Shown here: one piece after another, positions 1 to 12,060 of the stretch
Position numbering within the stretch: the first letter of the stretch is position 1
How the letters are laid out: the number at the start of each line of letters is the position of its first letter
Assembly: GCA_036365145.1 (NCBI GenBank)
Contig: JAEOAD010000029.1
Location: 24,173,001-24,237,000, forward strand
DNA from: Orientallactaga sibirica
Taxonomy: Eukaryota > Chordata > Mammalia > Rodentia > Dipodidae
Reading direction: 5' to 3'
DNA: 64,000 nucleotides
Notes under the pieces: generated by a model
Seen by the model: the letters and a program-made list of their open reading frames with translations, nothing else
Told to the model about the DNA's origin: nothing
Databases searched by the model: none
Position numbers and translations under genes: made by a program

Positions 1-1115
1 ACTTCATGTAATGAAATGCCATTTGTCTTCCCTAGAAAAATGGAGACAGACTACAGAAAATAATCTTCCAAGAATAATTCAAAGACTTCATTTTGTTAAT
101 CTCATTCTATAAAGTATAAAAAGATGTCAACTGTTTATTTTCCAAGTGCTAAATTTTCTTTTTACTTCCTTAGACCAGTGAGAATGCTTCAATAAGTATT
201 TCTCTGTGTTTTCTTTTATCTCCTATTTCCTCATTCAAAGGCTCAGAAGTTTCCAGGATTTTTAGTGAATGATTCTGACTTATAAGGAAGGGAATTGTAC
301 CATGAGCCAAACCTTTTGACCTGAATCAGAATTATATTTAATAGCTATGCCAGTTTTCTGGCAGTGGAGGAAGACTTTCTCACCTGGAATAATCCCAGAA
401 TCAGGAGTATAGAAAATCTGCTCTGACTCTCTGTATCTTGTGTCTTTGTGTATGTGTGCATGCAATCCAATTAAAATCATCAGTATTCTGGGAGAAAGCC
501 CTGTGCAAAATCATTGTAGATGTGAGCCATACTATGCTATATTGACTGCGTAATGTTTAGTTTGTATCACATTCATATGAATGCCATAAGAATTATTCAG
601 AATAGGCGAAGGATTATCATTCTGTCTTGTAAAAGAGGAAAGAATCCTGTGGCTTTTCAAGGCCTTTAACATGTAATGCAAGCCTTTTTTCCGGGGGTGG
701 TTTGTAAACACAGTTGATCTGAGGGCTATCTGGTTGACAAAAGGATCATGAATTAGTGACATGGAAAAGGATTCTAGAGGACAACTTAAGAAGGACTACA
801 TATTTGGTCAATCCTAAGGGTTGTCTAGCAGCAAAGCGGAGGGAGTAAAGCTCTTGGCCTATTAACTTCAAACTATTCTTGACATGGAGAAGAGAATGTG
901 ATAAAATTAAGAAATTCATGCTAAATAGGCATTGCAATAACCTGTGGAAAATAAGTGATGAAAGCTTTCTGTCCCTGGATGTGGAACATTTGTCTGTTCA
1001 TAAACATAAAGTCACATTGAAGTTTGGTCCATCATGCAATGTCATTATGCCATTGTGCCTGTATGGAAATGTTCGTAAGGAAGAAATGGGAAAGAGTAAA
1101 GATTTATAAATTCCA
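1..1115. other. Unassigned AT-rich sequence
   Basis: I recognise no gene or repeat here. Open frames are all under 80 codons, overlap on both strands and show no domain, so I treat them as chance. Confidence 0.5.
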
Positions 1116-1310
1116 GGCTGGAGAGATTGTTCAGCGGTTAAGGAACTTGGCTGCAATACCTAACGATCAGGGTTCTGTTCCCCATTATCTACATAAAACC
1201 AGATGCACAAAGTGATGCATGCATCTGGAGTGTGTTTGCAGTGGCTGGAGGCTCTGGCACACCCATTCTCTCCTCTCTCTCTTTCCTTGCAAATAAACAA
1301 ATAATATACT
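1116..1310 (+). mobile_element. DIP-like tRNA-derived SINE, old copy
   Basis: A tRNA-like head (GGCTGGAGAGATTG, then an A-box-like segment) is followed by the family's conserved body (AGATGCACAAAG, CATGCATCTGGAG) and a CT-rich tail leading to AAATAAA repeats. The B box is eroded. It is one of about 25 copies or fragments of the family in this window. Confidence 0.9.
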
Positions 1311-1529
1311 TTTTGAAAAGCTGTAAGTTCTTAAGAATAATTAAATAGAACTTTGAACATATCTTCTATTCTGTAAGCAAAAGGAAGCAGAAAAGATTGA
1401 GAAGAGATTCTATCACAAAAAAAATTCTTAAAAAACCCATAAGTAAAAGGTCTTGTTTAATAAATTGTTAAGTCCATTTGACAATGGATTCAAGAAGGCT
1501 TCAGAAGATTAAAAAAGGGCCTTTACTTT

Positions 1530-1720
1530 AAAAATATATTTTATTAATTTGTAAGGACAATGAGAGAATGGGCACAAAAAGGCCTCTTTATATCACAAAT
1601 GAACTGCAGATGAATGAACTGTTTTGTGCAACTGGCTTTACATGGGTACTGGTAAGTCAAACCCAGGCTGTCATGCATTGCAACAAAGTGCCTTCAACTA
1701 CTGAGCTCTCCCTCCAGCAT
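1530..1720 (-). mobile_element. DIP-like SINE, antisense, diverged
   Basis: The complement carries the family order: GGAGGGAGAGCTCAG head near 1718, body near 1640, and an AATAAA-type tail near 1535. The CT tract is short and there are many substitutions. Confidence 0.8.
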
Positions 1721-2077
1721 AATGAGTGCCTTTAGATTTGTGTCTTCTTGTAATATTCATAACAAGATTGATAAATCTTCTGTTGTAGAAACAGCTTACC
1801 ATAATGAACCATTAGCATTCCCAGTCTACCATTAGTGATGAAAAAGAAGAACTCTTGACACAAATAGTATATCCTACCAGTTATTGTTGGTGCAGCATCA
1901 TTATAGATTACCAAAATGCTACTCTGATTTAAGTGAAATTATTCAGTAAGCTTGACTAAACTCAAGTACTCTACTACAAAGGCACCATCCTTTGACAGGT
2001 CAGTTGCCCTTGTATGAGACCCATTTCCTCTTCTATTATATCTTCCAAAATGATAAACCATGTCTGTTCCTAACCCT
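1721..2077. other. Unassigned sequence
   Basis: No recognisable repeat or coding signal. Confidence 0.4.
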
Positions 2078-2760
2078 GCATCAATCGCATGTTATCATGT
2101 GCATGTTCCTACTGTAGTCCCACCCACTTGACCTGTCACTATGAGAAAAGTGTTCCAGAATTTTAGGCCCTTCTTGTCCTTGACCAGTAAAATCAGAAGG
2201 CAAAAGAAGATTCAATACTGCTTGACAGATGAACATCCTCAAGTTACCAGTGACAGTGCTGTCAGTCATGGCGTGGCATAGATTAGAAGAACCTTGCTCA
2301 TAATCATTATAATGGCCATCCAACACAATTACAGAAACTCCATGCAGCTCACACACTTCCATAGACCCAGAATCCAAGTGGTCATTGAATAACAGCAGCT
2401 AATGAAGATCCTCATGTAAAAAAGAACAAAGTTTCTAGAATGAACTACAGCAGCAGGTTCAAAATGTTGACAAGAAAGTAAAGCCTGGGTCCAGTTCATA
2501 GAGAAGGCAGAAGGCTTGAGCCTATTGGCCAGTCAGCTGCAGAAGAATGTCACCCTGATAAGGAATGATGAACACAGCAGAACCAGCTTGCTCTAGTTGG
2601 CAAAGATTGCAATATAACTGCTATACAAAGGAAATTGACCTGTCATGCTGCAGATAAAGATGATAGCTCAGAAAACCTTCTGTTGCCTAGTATACCACAC
2701 AGAGTGGAATCCTGTCAACATATCCAACAACACAAACTGCAGTCTCAGCTGACCTCACCC
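2078..2760 (-). pseudogene. Possible old retrocopy, unidentified parent
   Basis: The minus strand has a 98-codon open frame (2081-2377) with mixed, protein-like composition (Cys, His, Trp, Asp and Gly well spread) rather than the low-complexity content of chance frames here. The same coding flavour seems to continue upstream, to about 2760, in other frames with stops, as in a decayed retrocopy. I cannot name a parent gene. No poly(A) tail or target duplication is clear. It could also be a retroelement fragment or chance. Confidence 0.25.
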
Positions 2761-2852
2761 AGTGGTTGACAGGACTACAAACCTGTGTTTTCATAGATCG
2801 CTACAATTCCTTCCCCCACACCCTGAGGAATTTGATTGAAAACCTGCAATAC

Positions 2853-3013
2853 AGGTGGAGAGATGACTTAGCAGTTAAGGCATTTGCTGGCAAAGCCAGA
2901 GAACCCAGGTTCACTTCCCAGTACCCACATAAAGCTAGATGCACAGGGTGGCACATGCATCTGGAGTTCTTTGCAGTGGCTGGAGGCCCTGGTATGCCCA
3001 TTCTCCTTATCTG

Positions 3014-3059
<46 letters not shown>

Positions 3060-3080
3060 ATAAATAAATGAATAAAATAT
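2853..3080 (+). mobile_element. DIP-like SINE with CA-expanded tail
   Basis: Full-length copy. The head GGTGGAGAGATGACTTAGCAG and the AGATGCACAGGG body are followed by a CT tract that has become a CA dinucleotide run (about 3027-3055) before the AATAAA repeats. Confidence 0.9.
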
Positions 3081-3419
3081 TTTTTAATAAACGTGCAATA
3101 CAGTTTGTTTTTAATAAAACAATATTAATGACTTCAAAGGTAGTCAAGGAAAGACCAGTTTCCTTTTATGTGAAATTATTTGTTGAAAATATTGTTTTAT
3201 TAAATATATTCAGAGGTAAATTTGATTGTAGAGTTTGTATAGCATCAGTTGGTGATCAAAATGAACAGATTTTTATTCCATGCAAAACATATATTTTATA
3301 ACTATTTAGAGATTTATTAATTTTTGTTCAATGTATAAGTTGTACCATAATGCATTATGGATTTTTTCACAGTTGATTTGAATGGTTTTTTTTAATGTTT
3401 CTTCCTATTTCCTTTCTTT
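3081..3419. other. AT-rich unassigned sequence
   Basis: No feature recognised. Confidence 0.4.
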
Positions 3420-3429
3420 ATTTTTAAAA

Positions 3430-3467
<38 letters not shown>

Positions 3468-4790
3468 GTTATTATTACTATTAACAAGGTGTTTTGTATG
3501 GATACATCTCATGTGTCGGTACCCTCTTTTCCCTCTTCCCTGCCCCCATTTGGTTTGGGATGCTCCTCATTGGGGTTGTAGGTATTCCCCTATGGAGTTG
3601 TGGTTTATGCATTGTGTAAGCAGTAGTCAGTTATTTTTTTGGGAGGGGATGCATTTGGGAATGATGTCTCAACCTGTGGCTCTTAAAATCTTTCCTCCCA
3701 CTATTCCGCAAAATTTCTTGAACCATGGTGGGTGGGTTTTAAGTCTACTTAGGTTATGAGCTTTTAGGATCCTCTGGATCTCCGCTTTGGTAGGTGTTGA
3801 GTGTTGTCAGTGTCTGTCTCCTTTACCCTGGAGCTGATTATCAGGAACAGGATGGAAGCAACCCTTTTCCTTGTCTCCCCAATTCCTCTGTGGATTCAGC
3901 TTTGGCTTGGCTGAAGTGCAAGGGGTAGTTTATCTTCTCTAGTCTTGCTACCTTCTGAGAAAGAACAGATTTTCCAACATGAAGAGTGAAATCAGCAGGA
4001 TTTAAATAGGGTATGCATTATTCATTTAGAGAATTTGATGTATGTAACCCCTCTTTTAGCCATGGACTAGTGAGAGCTTGACATTGGAGAACATAATGTT
4101 TGTCTTCATAGGATTCTGATCTGGTGCCCAATTCCAGAGCGCTTAATCAATCAGAAAGCTATTTGTTACCCACTGAGGCTGTGTGCCACTATTGCACTGG
4201 CATGTTCATCGTGGCAGGATGTTGGCTTCTGGGTTGGTTAGACTTCTGGTTGCTTAGACTGTTGTTGGAATTTCCCCCAGTAGCTCATGACATGCTTTCC
4301 AGCACTAGACAAGATAACTGTCTGGGTCCTGGCTTTCTTCTGGATTCCATCCAGGTCTCTCCATGCTCTGTGTCAGCAGCATCTGGTGTACTCAACATTA
4401 GGGTCCTAACTTTTGCCTCAGGTAGGTAATCAAGTATTTTGAGAGAAAGCTGTCAATTTGGGTACCTCATAGGTCTCTCCGATCACTATCTCAATGTGGG
4501 GAGCAACAAATCTCTGGTACTGGGAGTTACAGATCATACACAGAGAAAAATTTTTTTGAAGCTTAGGCTTCATCCCACCCTCACCAGAGCCCTATTTTTC
4601 ACTTGTTCCCTCTTTACTCCTTTTGAGCATTATATCTTTTAGGCTATCTCTAAGGATAAAGGCTTCTAGGGTATCAGCTCATTTTGGATTTAATTTTGTG
4701 TTTGTTTTCCAGCTTCCCTGTCCCCTCCCCCCAAACTCTTCCATCCCTACTGTCTGGGCCTTGAGTTGACTTTCAGTTATGACAGAAACT
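3420..4790 (-). mobile_element. L1 LINE 3' UTR, antisense
   Basis: The same sequence family recurs antisense at 41418 and 59245 and in sense at 24660-25170, where it follows a recognisable L1 ORF2. The left end is the L1 3' terminus, with a T-rich run and a TTA triplet microsatellite at 3431-3467. The segment runs about 1.3 kb into the 3' UTR without reaching ORF2, so the insertion is 5'-truncated. Chance frames inside it (for example 3382-3759 and 4124-4429) are not genes. The right boundary is uncertain by about 50 bases. Confidence 0.75.
3431..3467. repeat. (TTA)n microsatellite
   Basis: About 12 uninterrupted TTA units next to the 3' end of the antisense L1, probably grown from its poly(A) tail. 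Confidence 0.95.
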
Positions 4791-5295
4791 CAAGCAGATC
4801 CAGGTAGGAACCACAGAGAAGTGACACCATGCAGCATTTGTCTTTCTGTGATTGTGTGAGTTTGATATTTTCATGTATTAATTAAAGATGTTTTTCATGT
4901 ATTAATATGTTTACCCTTCTCTACAAATTTATGAAATTGTATTTATGCATGACATTCCATGTGAGGAGGTATGGAAAGTATATTCAAAGATTGACTCCAG
5001 TTCATCTACAATCAGATTTGTAAATTTTGCTTTTTCCTGATGTTTAATAAAGTATTGTTATATATTATTTGTTTAATATTATTAGAACTAAATATATATG
5101 TTCACCTTTGTGTTTCCTTGAGTAAATATATGTTTGTTATAGAAGAATTTACATTTCATTCTAATAATGTATGTGATATGAAAACACCATATATGGTAAA
5201 CAAAATTATAATGTCCATCAGTATTATTCAATTTTTCATGAATGGGTTTTCAACTTAGAACCATCATAGAAAAAAATCAGCTATTTTTAATAACA

Positions 5296-5298
<3 letters not shown>
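4791..5298. other. Unassigned AT-rich sequence
   Basis: Nothing recognised. Confidence 0.4.

Positions 5299-5345
<47 letters not shown>
5299..5345. repeat. (TA)n microsatellite
   Basis: An uninterrupted TA run of about 47 bases. Such tracts are self-complementary and can extrude hairpins. Confidence 0.97.
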
Positions 5346-5350
<5 letters not shown>

Positions 5351-6190
5351 CTTAGAATATTATTCTGAGAGAAGATTGCTAGGCTTTTCTAATTCCCAGC
5401 ATCTTATGACATGAAAAAAGAGGACCAAAGGCTTCCCCTGGCTGCCCTTGTCTTGCATCATTTGTAGCACTAAATACAGTGTTCTGTTATTACCTAACGA
5501 ATGTCTTTTAAGAGTGTACAAGTGGAGTGATCTATATTATATATTAAGGAAGATAACCTACTTTACTAAAACTTTAGTTTCATTTAAAATAATCCATTGG
5601 TATTTAAGTAGGGCCAATTTATACTTCATAAATTATTTACATGTTTCTATTTTCATGAACAAGGTGAGCTCACATTCAAAGGGAGGTCATGCTCATTGTA
5701 AAGAGGTTTGCTGAGAAGGCATAAGTCCTTGCAAAAGATTCTCTCCTTGAGGAAAATTTAACTCTTTTAAGTGAGCCTTCCTCACACCTGACACAGGAAT
5801 TCATTCCTTCATTCCAATAATAAATATTTATTAATTATTGCCTGTTATATGCCATCAGTTGTGCTAATTGGGCATAATAGTGCACTGCCTTTCATGAGGT
5901 CATCATGAGAATCAAATGACAATGTACATGAAAGTACCTAATAAAATTTAATAGGCTACAAATATAAGAAACATTTCTAATGCCCTGTAATATTTTTAAA
6001 TTGCTTTTTGAAATAGAGAAGATGAAATTATGTTCAGCAGGGCTTTAATATTTAGTGTATTTTATTGAATTATAATTCTAGGAAATTGCTTTATATTGTA
6101 GCTTTCTTTAAAATGTATTATCTATTTCATTGGGATATCAGAATCCCTGCCACACTGTGTCATAAAAATATTATGTATTAAAAGTTTCAA

Positions 6191-6192
<2 letters not shown>
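5346..6192. other. Unassigned AT-rich sequence
   Basis: Nothing recognised. The open frame at 5448-5714 has no domain. Confidence 0.4.

Positions 6193-6226
<34 letters not shown>
6193..6226. repeat. (GT)n microsatellite
   Basis: Seventeen uninterrupted GT units. Confidence 0.97.
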
Positions 6227-6229
<3 letters not shown>

Positions 6230-8756
6230 AGAGGCATTCTAGCTCCCTCATTAGCATCTTCAGATGAAAGAATCTTCAGTTGTAGCTTATCTTTCTCTCC
6301 TTAAATGTATACCACTTTTTATCATGTTATTGCTGTTCAGAAATCCTTTCTGAAGCTTTTCTTCAAAATGATTGTCCTGCACAATCACAGTTACTTGATA
6401 GTCAAAACTTAACTTACTGCTATTTATACATACGGTATCCATGTAAAAGACATCCATTTTATGGGATTTATATTTTCTCCATCATCTTTAGTACTAAAAC
6501 ATTCTTATTCCATGTTCTTCAGGAGTTTTGGAGATTTATTACATAGTATTTAATCTTAGGGAAAACATACCAAAACTTAATGAGCATTTATAGAACACTC
6601 AGTTTATTTCCATAACTGTTTTTCAATGTCATTACAATAACAACACAGGAAGGACATGGGCTCTTTGTTCAAACTGCATAGTAGTCAGACTGTGAAATGT
6701 TGAGGAAAGGATCAATGAGCAGTGTCTCCCCTGTTCATGGAATGGGTTAGACATGAATTGCCACTTAATCATGCTGGGTCATGACAGTGCAATGAATTTT
6801 ATATAAGTTTATTTTTCATTAGTATTAGTTTCACTTCCTTAGTAGCCAACTATAATTCTTTGTTCTACTGTCTGAGGTTTGGTAATTAGATTTTCTCTGA
6901 AGAAAAAAATATGAAAAAAATAAAGAATTACCTCCAAGAAAAAATGTTTAGAGTTAATGCAGGAGTACTCATGATTACTTCCCATTTGATCATCAGAGGG
7001 CCAAGTCATAATAATGAGGCAACTTCTGTGTTTTGTTTTGGAGGGTATCTGCGGTAGATACAGTGACCCACACTACTTATAGACTATCAACAAGAAACAC
7101 TCAATATCTACTGATGGCCACCTAAAGCTCAATAACTTATGTGACTGTGTTAGAATCTAGTCCATTCAGAATAATGACAGTAAGAAAGAACATCAAATAA
7201 AACTTGTTGCAGTTTTCAATGGTATTGTTACAACCTCTCCTTCCTCCTCTTACTGGTATGTAGGTGATGTTCATTTTTGGATAAATTGAAAAAAAAGTAC
7301 TATTTGAAATGAAATAAATACTTAATACCGGGAGGCAAATTAAGTAGATAAGACAATAGATGTGGGACTTATCAACTGGCTGAATTCCTTCTGCTTTAAT
7401 GAGATTGGCATCATGAGTAAGCCAGGGGAAACTATCTAGTAGTAGCCCTTGGTAGCTCTTATAGACAATAGCTTCTGATCCACTGAGCAGTGTCAGTATA
7501 CAGCTATGAGCAGCAGTAGGTAACTGCTTGATTCTAGTATTATATCTCTTTATTAAGCATCACGTATAGAGATCCTTAGTCCTATGGTAAGAAGTATTAT
7601 AGCTCTTGTGCATGCCTACTGAAAGCAGCTAGTGTTTCAGTTCCTAGGACTGGTATATCTGAGATTCTTTGCCCATACAGCCTGGCAGCTCTCTGGAACT
7701 CTTCCAGAAGCCATGGCCTGTGGTTCATATTTTCTGACTCTTAATAGCTTTCTATGCTCCTTCAGCCATAGGTCTCCACCTTCTCGTCACTTCCACATTC
7801 ATTTCCTGATGTTTCTGCCCTGGCCACCCTCCAGAACAAAGTAGCTAACTCTCATTTGCCACACTGCAAGCCAAGGTTGTCACTGTTGTCATTGTCATTG
7901 TCATTGACACAGCATTATTTATATCACCAGCTCAGTCTACTATACTAATGGTGAAAAAGAAGAAGGTGAAAAAAGAAGAGTTGCTGAAGAGGATTTCTAC
8001 TGGGACAAAGGTTGCAGCACTGGGAATAGGAGATAGATATGGTACAAAGGAAATATCTCCTAGGGTAGACCAAACTATGTACTTACACAGCCAGGAACAG
8101 AGTGTTTGTGTTAATCATAGAAATCTTTTTTGCAGATGAAGGATTGTTCTCACCCCAATTCTAGCAGTCTTGGAAAGGACACTAGTGTATTTGGAATAGT
8201 AATTGTTGTAACTCTGTTCTCCCCTACCAGAAAGCAGCTGCAATTGTCATGTACCTTCCTCAGATTCCTCAGTGGAGTGTTTAGAACTGGACAGTTGACT
8301 TCTGGCTCTTTCACTGGCAGTCTTTTGCTCAGTGGAGCTACAGCAGTAGAAAAAGGCATAATAATTAACAATTAGAGAGTAAAATCACTTCATATCTCAA
8401 TATCATAGCTTATTTGCAGAAAAAAAGACATCAAAAGGAGTACTTAAAATAAAGTACAAACGTATGTTTGACATATATTTCAGTAATGTCATAAGAAGAG
8501 TAACAGGCAGTTACTAAGAATATAAGAATCTAAAAGCATGATCCTGAATTCTTAATTCAAGATGGGGACACAGCCTCTTAATTCAGAATTAGGCAATTAT
8601 TAAAAAAATCCCTTTGCTCCTTTGTCCATTTATTTTTTCCAGTTTCCCTTATTCATATTCATGAAAAAATCTATGTTTTAAATTGCTTCTATAACCAATA
8701 ATAAAAAATCATTCACAGTATAGTTATTTACATTAGAATTCTAACACAAGTTTCTC
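6227..8756. other. Unassigned 2.5-kb stretch
   Basis: No repeat family recognised. A Lys-rich open frame starts at 7948 (it opens MVKKKKVKKEE), and a splice-acceptor-like TTTTTTGCAG lies just before 8136, but neither extends into a convincing gene. It may hold very old repeats or unannotated non-coding sequence. Confidence 0.35.
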
Positions 8757-9107
8757 TGTGTGTGAGATTTTGAATCAAATGTCCCCATGAAATTATGTGC
8801 TCTGAGTGCTTGGTTCCCAGTTCATGATAAGTTTTGAGGTAGAGTCTTACTGGAAGATATATGTTGTTGGGGACGGGCTTAGGAGTGCCATAGTCAGTCC
8901 CTGATCCTTGCTATAGTTGGGTTCACTCTCCTGCTGCTGTTTTCCACCCACCTTGACAGAGGTGATGTCCAGACTCTACTCATACCATGCTTTCTCCTGC
9001 CATTATGAAGGTTCCCCTCAAGAATGCAAACCAAACTAAAAATGTTCTTCCCATCTACTTCTTTTGGTCAGGAGCCTTGTTCTAGAAAGAAGAAGGTAAC
9101 TGCAACA
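8757..9107 (+). repeat. MaLR 5' LTR
   Basis: It starts near TGTGTGAGATTTTGAATC and ends AAGGTAACTGCAACA, the same termini as the other MaLR LTRs here. The start is uncertain by a few bases. Confidence 0.78.
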
Positions 9108-9114
9108 GAAAAAA

Positions 9115-9130
9115 TGGTACCAGAGGAGTG
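9115..9130 (+). promoter_or_regulatory. tRNA-Leu-like primer-binding site
   Basis: TGGTACCAGAGGAGTG begins 8 bases after the 5' LTR. ERVL and MaLR elements use a tRNA-Leu primer, and an antisense counterpart occurs at 55107-55122. Confidence 0.65.
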
Positions 9131-10249
9131 AAGTCATTGCTACTAGAAACCTGACTGTGTGGCTTGTAACTTTATGGAAGTGATTTTCAGGAGGAATATG
9201 GAATAGTTTTGAAACTTTAGGACTGAGAGATGCCTTGCAGTGCTGTAAGTATGGCTTAATGGATTATTGTGAAAGCTGAAAGATCTAAATGAAAACAAAA
9301 GCAAAACTATGGATTATGCAGGCCTGATTCATGAGAGGAAAAGTGAGTTTTGATGGGACTAGGGTCATGGCAATTTATGTGAGACTTTCTGCCTTCTGCC
9401 TGTGTCATGAGAAGTAGAGTGTGGTTGAGTTTAGAAGAAATGAACTTGTGTGAGCAAGTGCATATGGCACAGAAAGAAATGAAAGTTTTGAGCAGGAGAA
9501 AGCAGCCTGTACCAGCTGCAGTGTAGAGATCCCCACCATTGAGCCTGGGCAGCTGTTCTGTGTTGGGATAGCAGGGAATATACTGACTCTTTTGAAAGTA
9601 GGAGGCCAGAATGCTGAAGGTGTTTCTCTGTTCTTCGAAGTTGGCTTTATTTCTCGCTGGATTAACAGATTTGCTAGCTCACCTGGTACTATGGAACATA
9701 GCAAATGCACAAAATGAAGGGCCCTTGGATTTGCAAAGTGATAGTTTGGAGATGGCGACTGTGAAGTAGTCTCTGGGTGGAGGCCTGATAGAGCCATGAA
9801 GATGAACGATGGGTTGCAATCAGGAAACCAACATTATTTGGAAATGCCAGGACTGAAGGATGGCTGCCAAGGAGAGCTACTGGTTTGGGATAGGTTGATC
9901 TCCAGGCTGTAAGCAGTCCAACTTGAGGGGCATAATTGGAACCCCAAAGACTTTGTCACTGGCTAAAAATATCAGACTTGGAGCTACTGGATTTGGTGTT
10001 TTCCCTGTATGGTTTAGATTTTGCATTGGTTCAATCGTTCCTTGCAATGCTATATTTTGCAGTGTTGATATTTACTCCACTCCATTATGTGTTTTCAGTT
10101 TTACAGCCTTGCAGGTAAGAGGTATTGGACTATGGTGTTGTCTAAACAGTGTTGGAAATGATACAAAAAAATGGAGACTTTTAATGCTGGACTGAATCCA
10201 TTGCATTTTACATCATGATGGGTATTGGTTTATGGGGCTAAGGGCAGAA

Positions 10250-10580
10250 TGTGGTAGTTTGAGTGAGATGTCTCCCATAAAGTCATTTGTTCTGAATGAT
10301 TGGTACCCAGCTATTGGCAATTTGGAAGGTAGAGCCTTATCAGAAGAGTGTTGTTATGGTATGCATAGGGGTATTATAGCCATATCTCTCTTTGGATCAG
10401 TATTCTGGTGCTGTTGTCTACCTGCTGTAGAAAGGTGATGTCCATCCTCTGTTCATGCCATGCTTCCCCCAGCCAAAATGAAGATTCTTCTCCAGACTGA
10501 AAGCCAAAATAAACAGTGTTCCTTTCAGCAGCTGATTTGGTTGGGTACTTTGTCTCACCAATAAGAAGGTAACTGCAATG
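10250..10580 (+). repeat. MaLR 3' LTR
   Basis: It starts TGTGGTAGTTTGAGTGAG and ends AAGGTAACTGCAATG. A CCAAAATAAACAGTG segment supplies the AATAAA polyadenylation signal expected of the family. Confidence 0.85.
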
Positions 10581-10628
10581 GTGGGCTAAACTCAAGGTGT
10601 TGCTTTCTGGAGGCTCTAGTGAAGAATC

Positions 10629-10772
10629 TTTCCTTCTTCCCTCCCTCCCTCCCTCCCTCTCTTCCTTCCTTCCTCATTCCCTCGCTCCCTCCCTTCCTTC
10701 CTTTCTTCCTTCCTTCTTTCATTCCTTCCTTTGTTCCTCCCTCCCCCCTCTCTTTCTTTCTTTCTTTCATTA
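10629..10772. repeat. CCTT/CTTT pyrimidine tract
   Basis: About 140 bases almost entirely C and T on the plus strand, built of CCTT, CCCT and CTTT units. The Ser/Pro/Phe-rich or Arg/Lys/Glu-rich open frames over it are artefacts of composition. Confidence 0.93.
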
Positions 10773-10899
10773 TTTTTTTTTGCTTTGCCCAAATTTTACA
10801 ATCTATCCATATTCATTGTCTGTACTCCCCCTCCACCTCGAGAGTCAAACCCTAATTCACAATATTACTTTGACCTTTACTTTTTGCTTCTATAATAAT

Positions 10900-11232
10900 T
10901 AAATTTTTGTTGCTATAAACAATGCCATTGAAGAAGCAATTTAAGACAATAGGGATTTGTTCATACATCCATCTCTAGGGGATAGATTCCATCTTTGCAG
11001 GAAGGCATGGAGGCAGGACTACGAGGCAGGTGGTCACATTGCATCTGTAATCAGGAAGTAGAGAACAATGAATCCTTATATTCAGTTTGACCTTTCTTTT
11101 TTATTCTATATTGGAACCAATTCCATTGAATGATGTCACCCACAGTTAAGCTGAGTCTTCCCACCTCAACTAACCTAATGTAGAACCTCTCTCACAGACA
11201 TTCCTAGAAATTTGTCTTCTAAGTGATTGTAG
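10900..11232. repeat. Probable old interspersed repeat, family not named
   Basis: Phrases such as CATCTGTAATCAGGAAG and GAGTCTTCCCACCTCAACTAA recur in rodent interspersed repeats as I remember them, but I cannot assign a class. No termini are seen. Confidence 0.35.
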
Positions 11233-11722
11233 AGCAAATAAAATTGAAAATCAAGATTACCCACCTCATCTTTCTTCTCAGACTTTTATGAATATTTATG
11301 ATGACAGAGATCCTAAACAGATAATCTAGAAGAATTATTTTAATATCATCTCATCCATTAGTAGCTTTAACTCTATTAAAATGGTCATAGATTTCCAGGA
11401 TCAGGGAATGGATACCTTTGAAGGAGGTATTATAATGTTCACTGTAATAATTTCTTTATGAGATTTGTTAGGAATAAACATGGTTGATAAATTAAGTATC
11501 TCCATCTTCAAAATATAAGTATCAACTCTGATTCAATTAAGATTTGAATCAGGTCTTTAGGGCAGTCCAGCCACTCTTTAGACATCACTCTATTACTATT
11601 GTCTAAGAAGGTAGACATAGGTGATATTTGGAGTAATACATTTTTTATTCTGCAAACATTTGTACCAATAAGTTCCCTTCCTACAAATAGACCTTGGAAG
11701 AGACATAAAAATCACAACCCAG
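11233..11722. other. Unassigned sequence
   Basis: Nothing recognised. Confidence 0.4.
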
Positions 11723-11930
11723 GGCTGGAGGGATGGTTCAGAGGTTAAGTTGTTTGTCTACAAATCCAAAGGACCCCAGTTTGAATCCCCAGAACCCATG
11801 TGAGCTAGATGCACAAGGGGGCGCATGCATCTGCAGTTCATTTGCAAGTGGCTGGTGTGCCCGTTGTCTTCCAATCCCCCTCTCTCTGCCTCTTTCTCTC
11901 ACTCTTAAATAAATAAATATTTTATAAAAG
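11723..11930 (+). mobile_element. DIP-like SINE
   Basis: GGCTGGAGGGATGG head, B-box-like GTTTGAATCCCC, AGATGCACAAGGGG body, CT tract and AATAAATAAATA tail. Confidence 0.9.
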
Positions 11931-12060
11931 GCTACCCCCATAATGCACAACCCACATTCCCCAATGAGGAGGGTCTCTTTGGGGGGGGGAGGACAAGGAG
12001 GAGGTTACTGAAGGCACCAACATGAATGTAAAATTAAAACAAATAAAAATATTTTTAAAA
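11931..12060 (+). mobile_element. L1 3' end fragment, sense
   Basis: It matches the terminal 3' UTR of the L1 at 25030-25170 (CCACATTCCCCAATGAGGAG, then GGGGGAGGACA and an A-rich end). Only about 130 bases were retained. It directly follows the SINE tail, so one of the two probably inserted beside or into the other. Confidence 0.8.

Larger units (their letters stand above)
8757..10580 (+). mobile_element. MaLR (ERVL-type) provirus, nearly complete, sense
   Basis: Two LTRs of one family (about 8757-9107 and 10250-10580) flank about 1.14 kb of internal sequence. Just after the 5' LTR lies a primer-binding site resembling the 3' end of tRNA-Leu (9115-9130). Just before the 3' LTR is the GGGGCTAAGGGCAGAA segment typical of MaLR internal ends. 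Such elements are non-autonomous relatives of ERVL that carry no working gag or pol. The internal open frames, including a 130-codon one on the opposite strand (9405-9797), show no retroviral domain. Confidence 0.8.

Noticed and set aside
3382..3759. 125-codon frame with a poly-Ile run
   Set aside because: Produced by the TTA microsatellite and an antisense L1 3' UTR.
9405..9797. 130-codon antisense frame
   Set aside because: Lies wholly inside the internal part of a MaLR element, on its opposite strand; no recognisable domain.
10555..10902. Arg/Lys/Glu- and Ser/Pro/Phe-rich frames on both strands
   Set aside because: Translation of a pyrimidine tract; no gene evidence.
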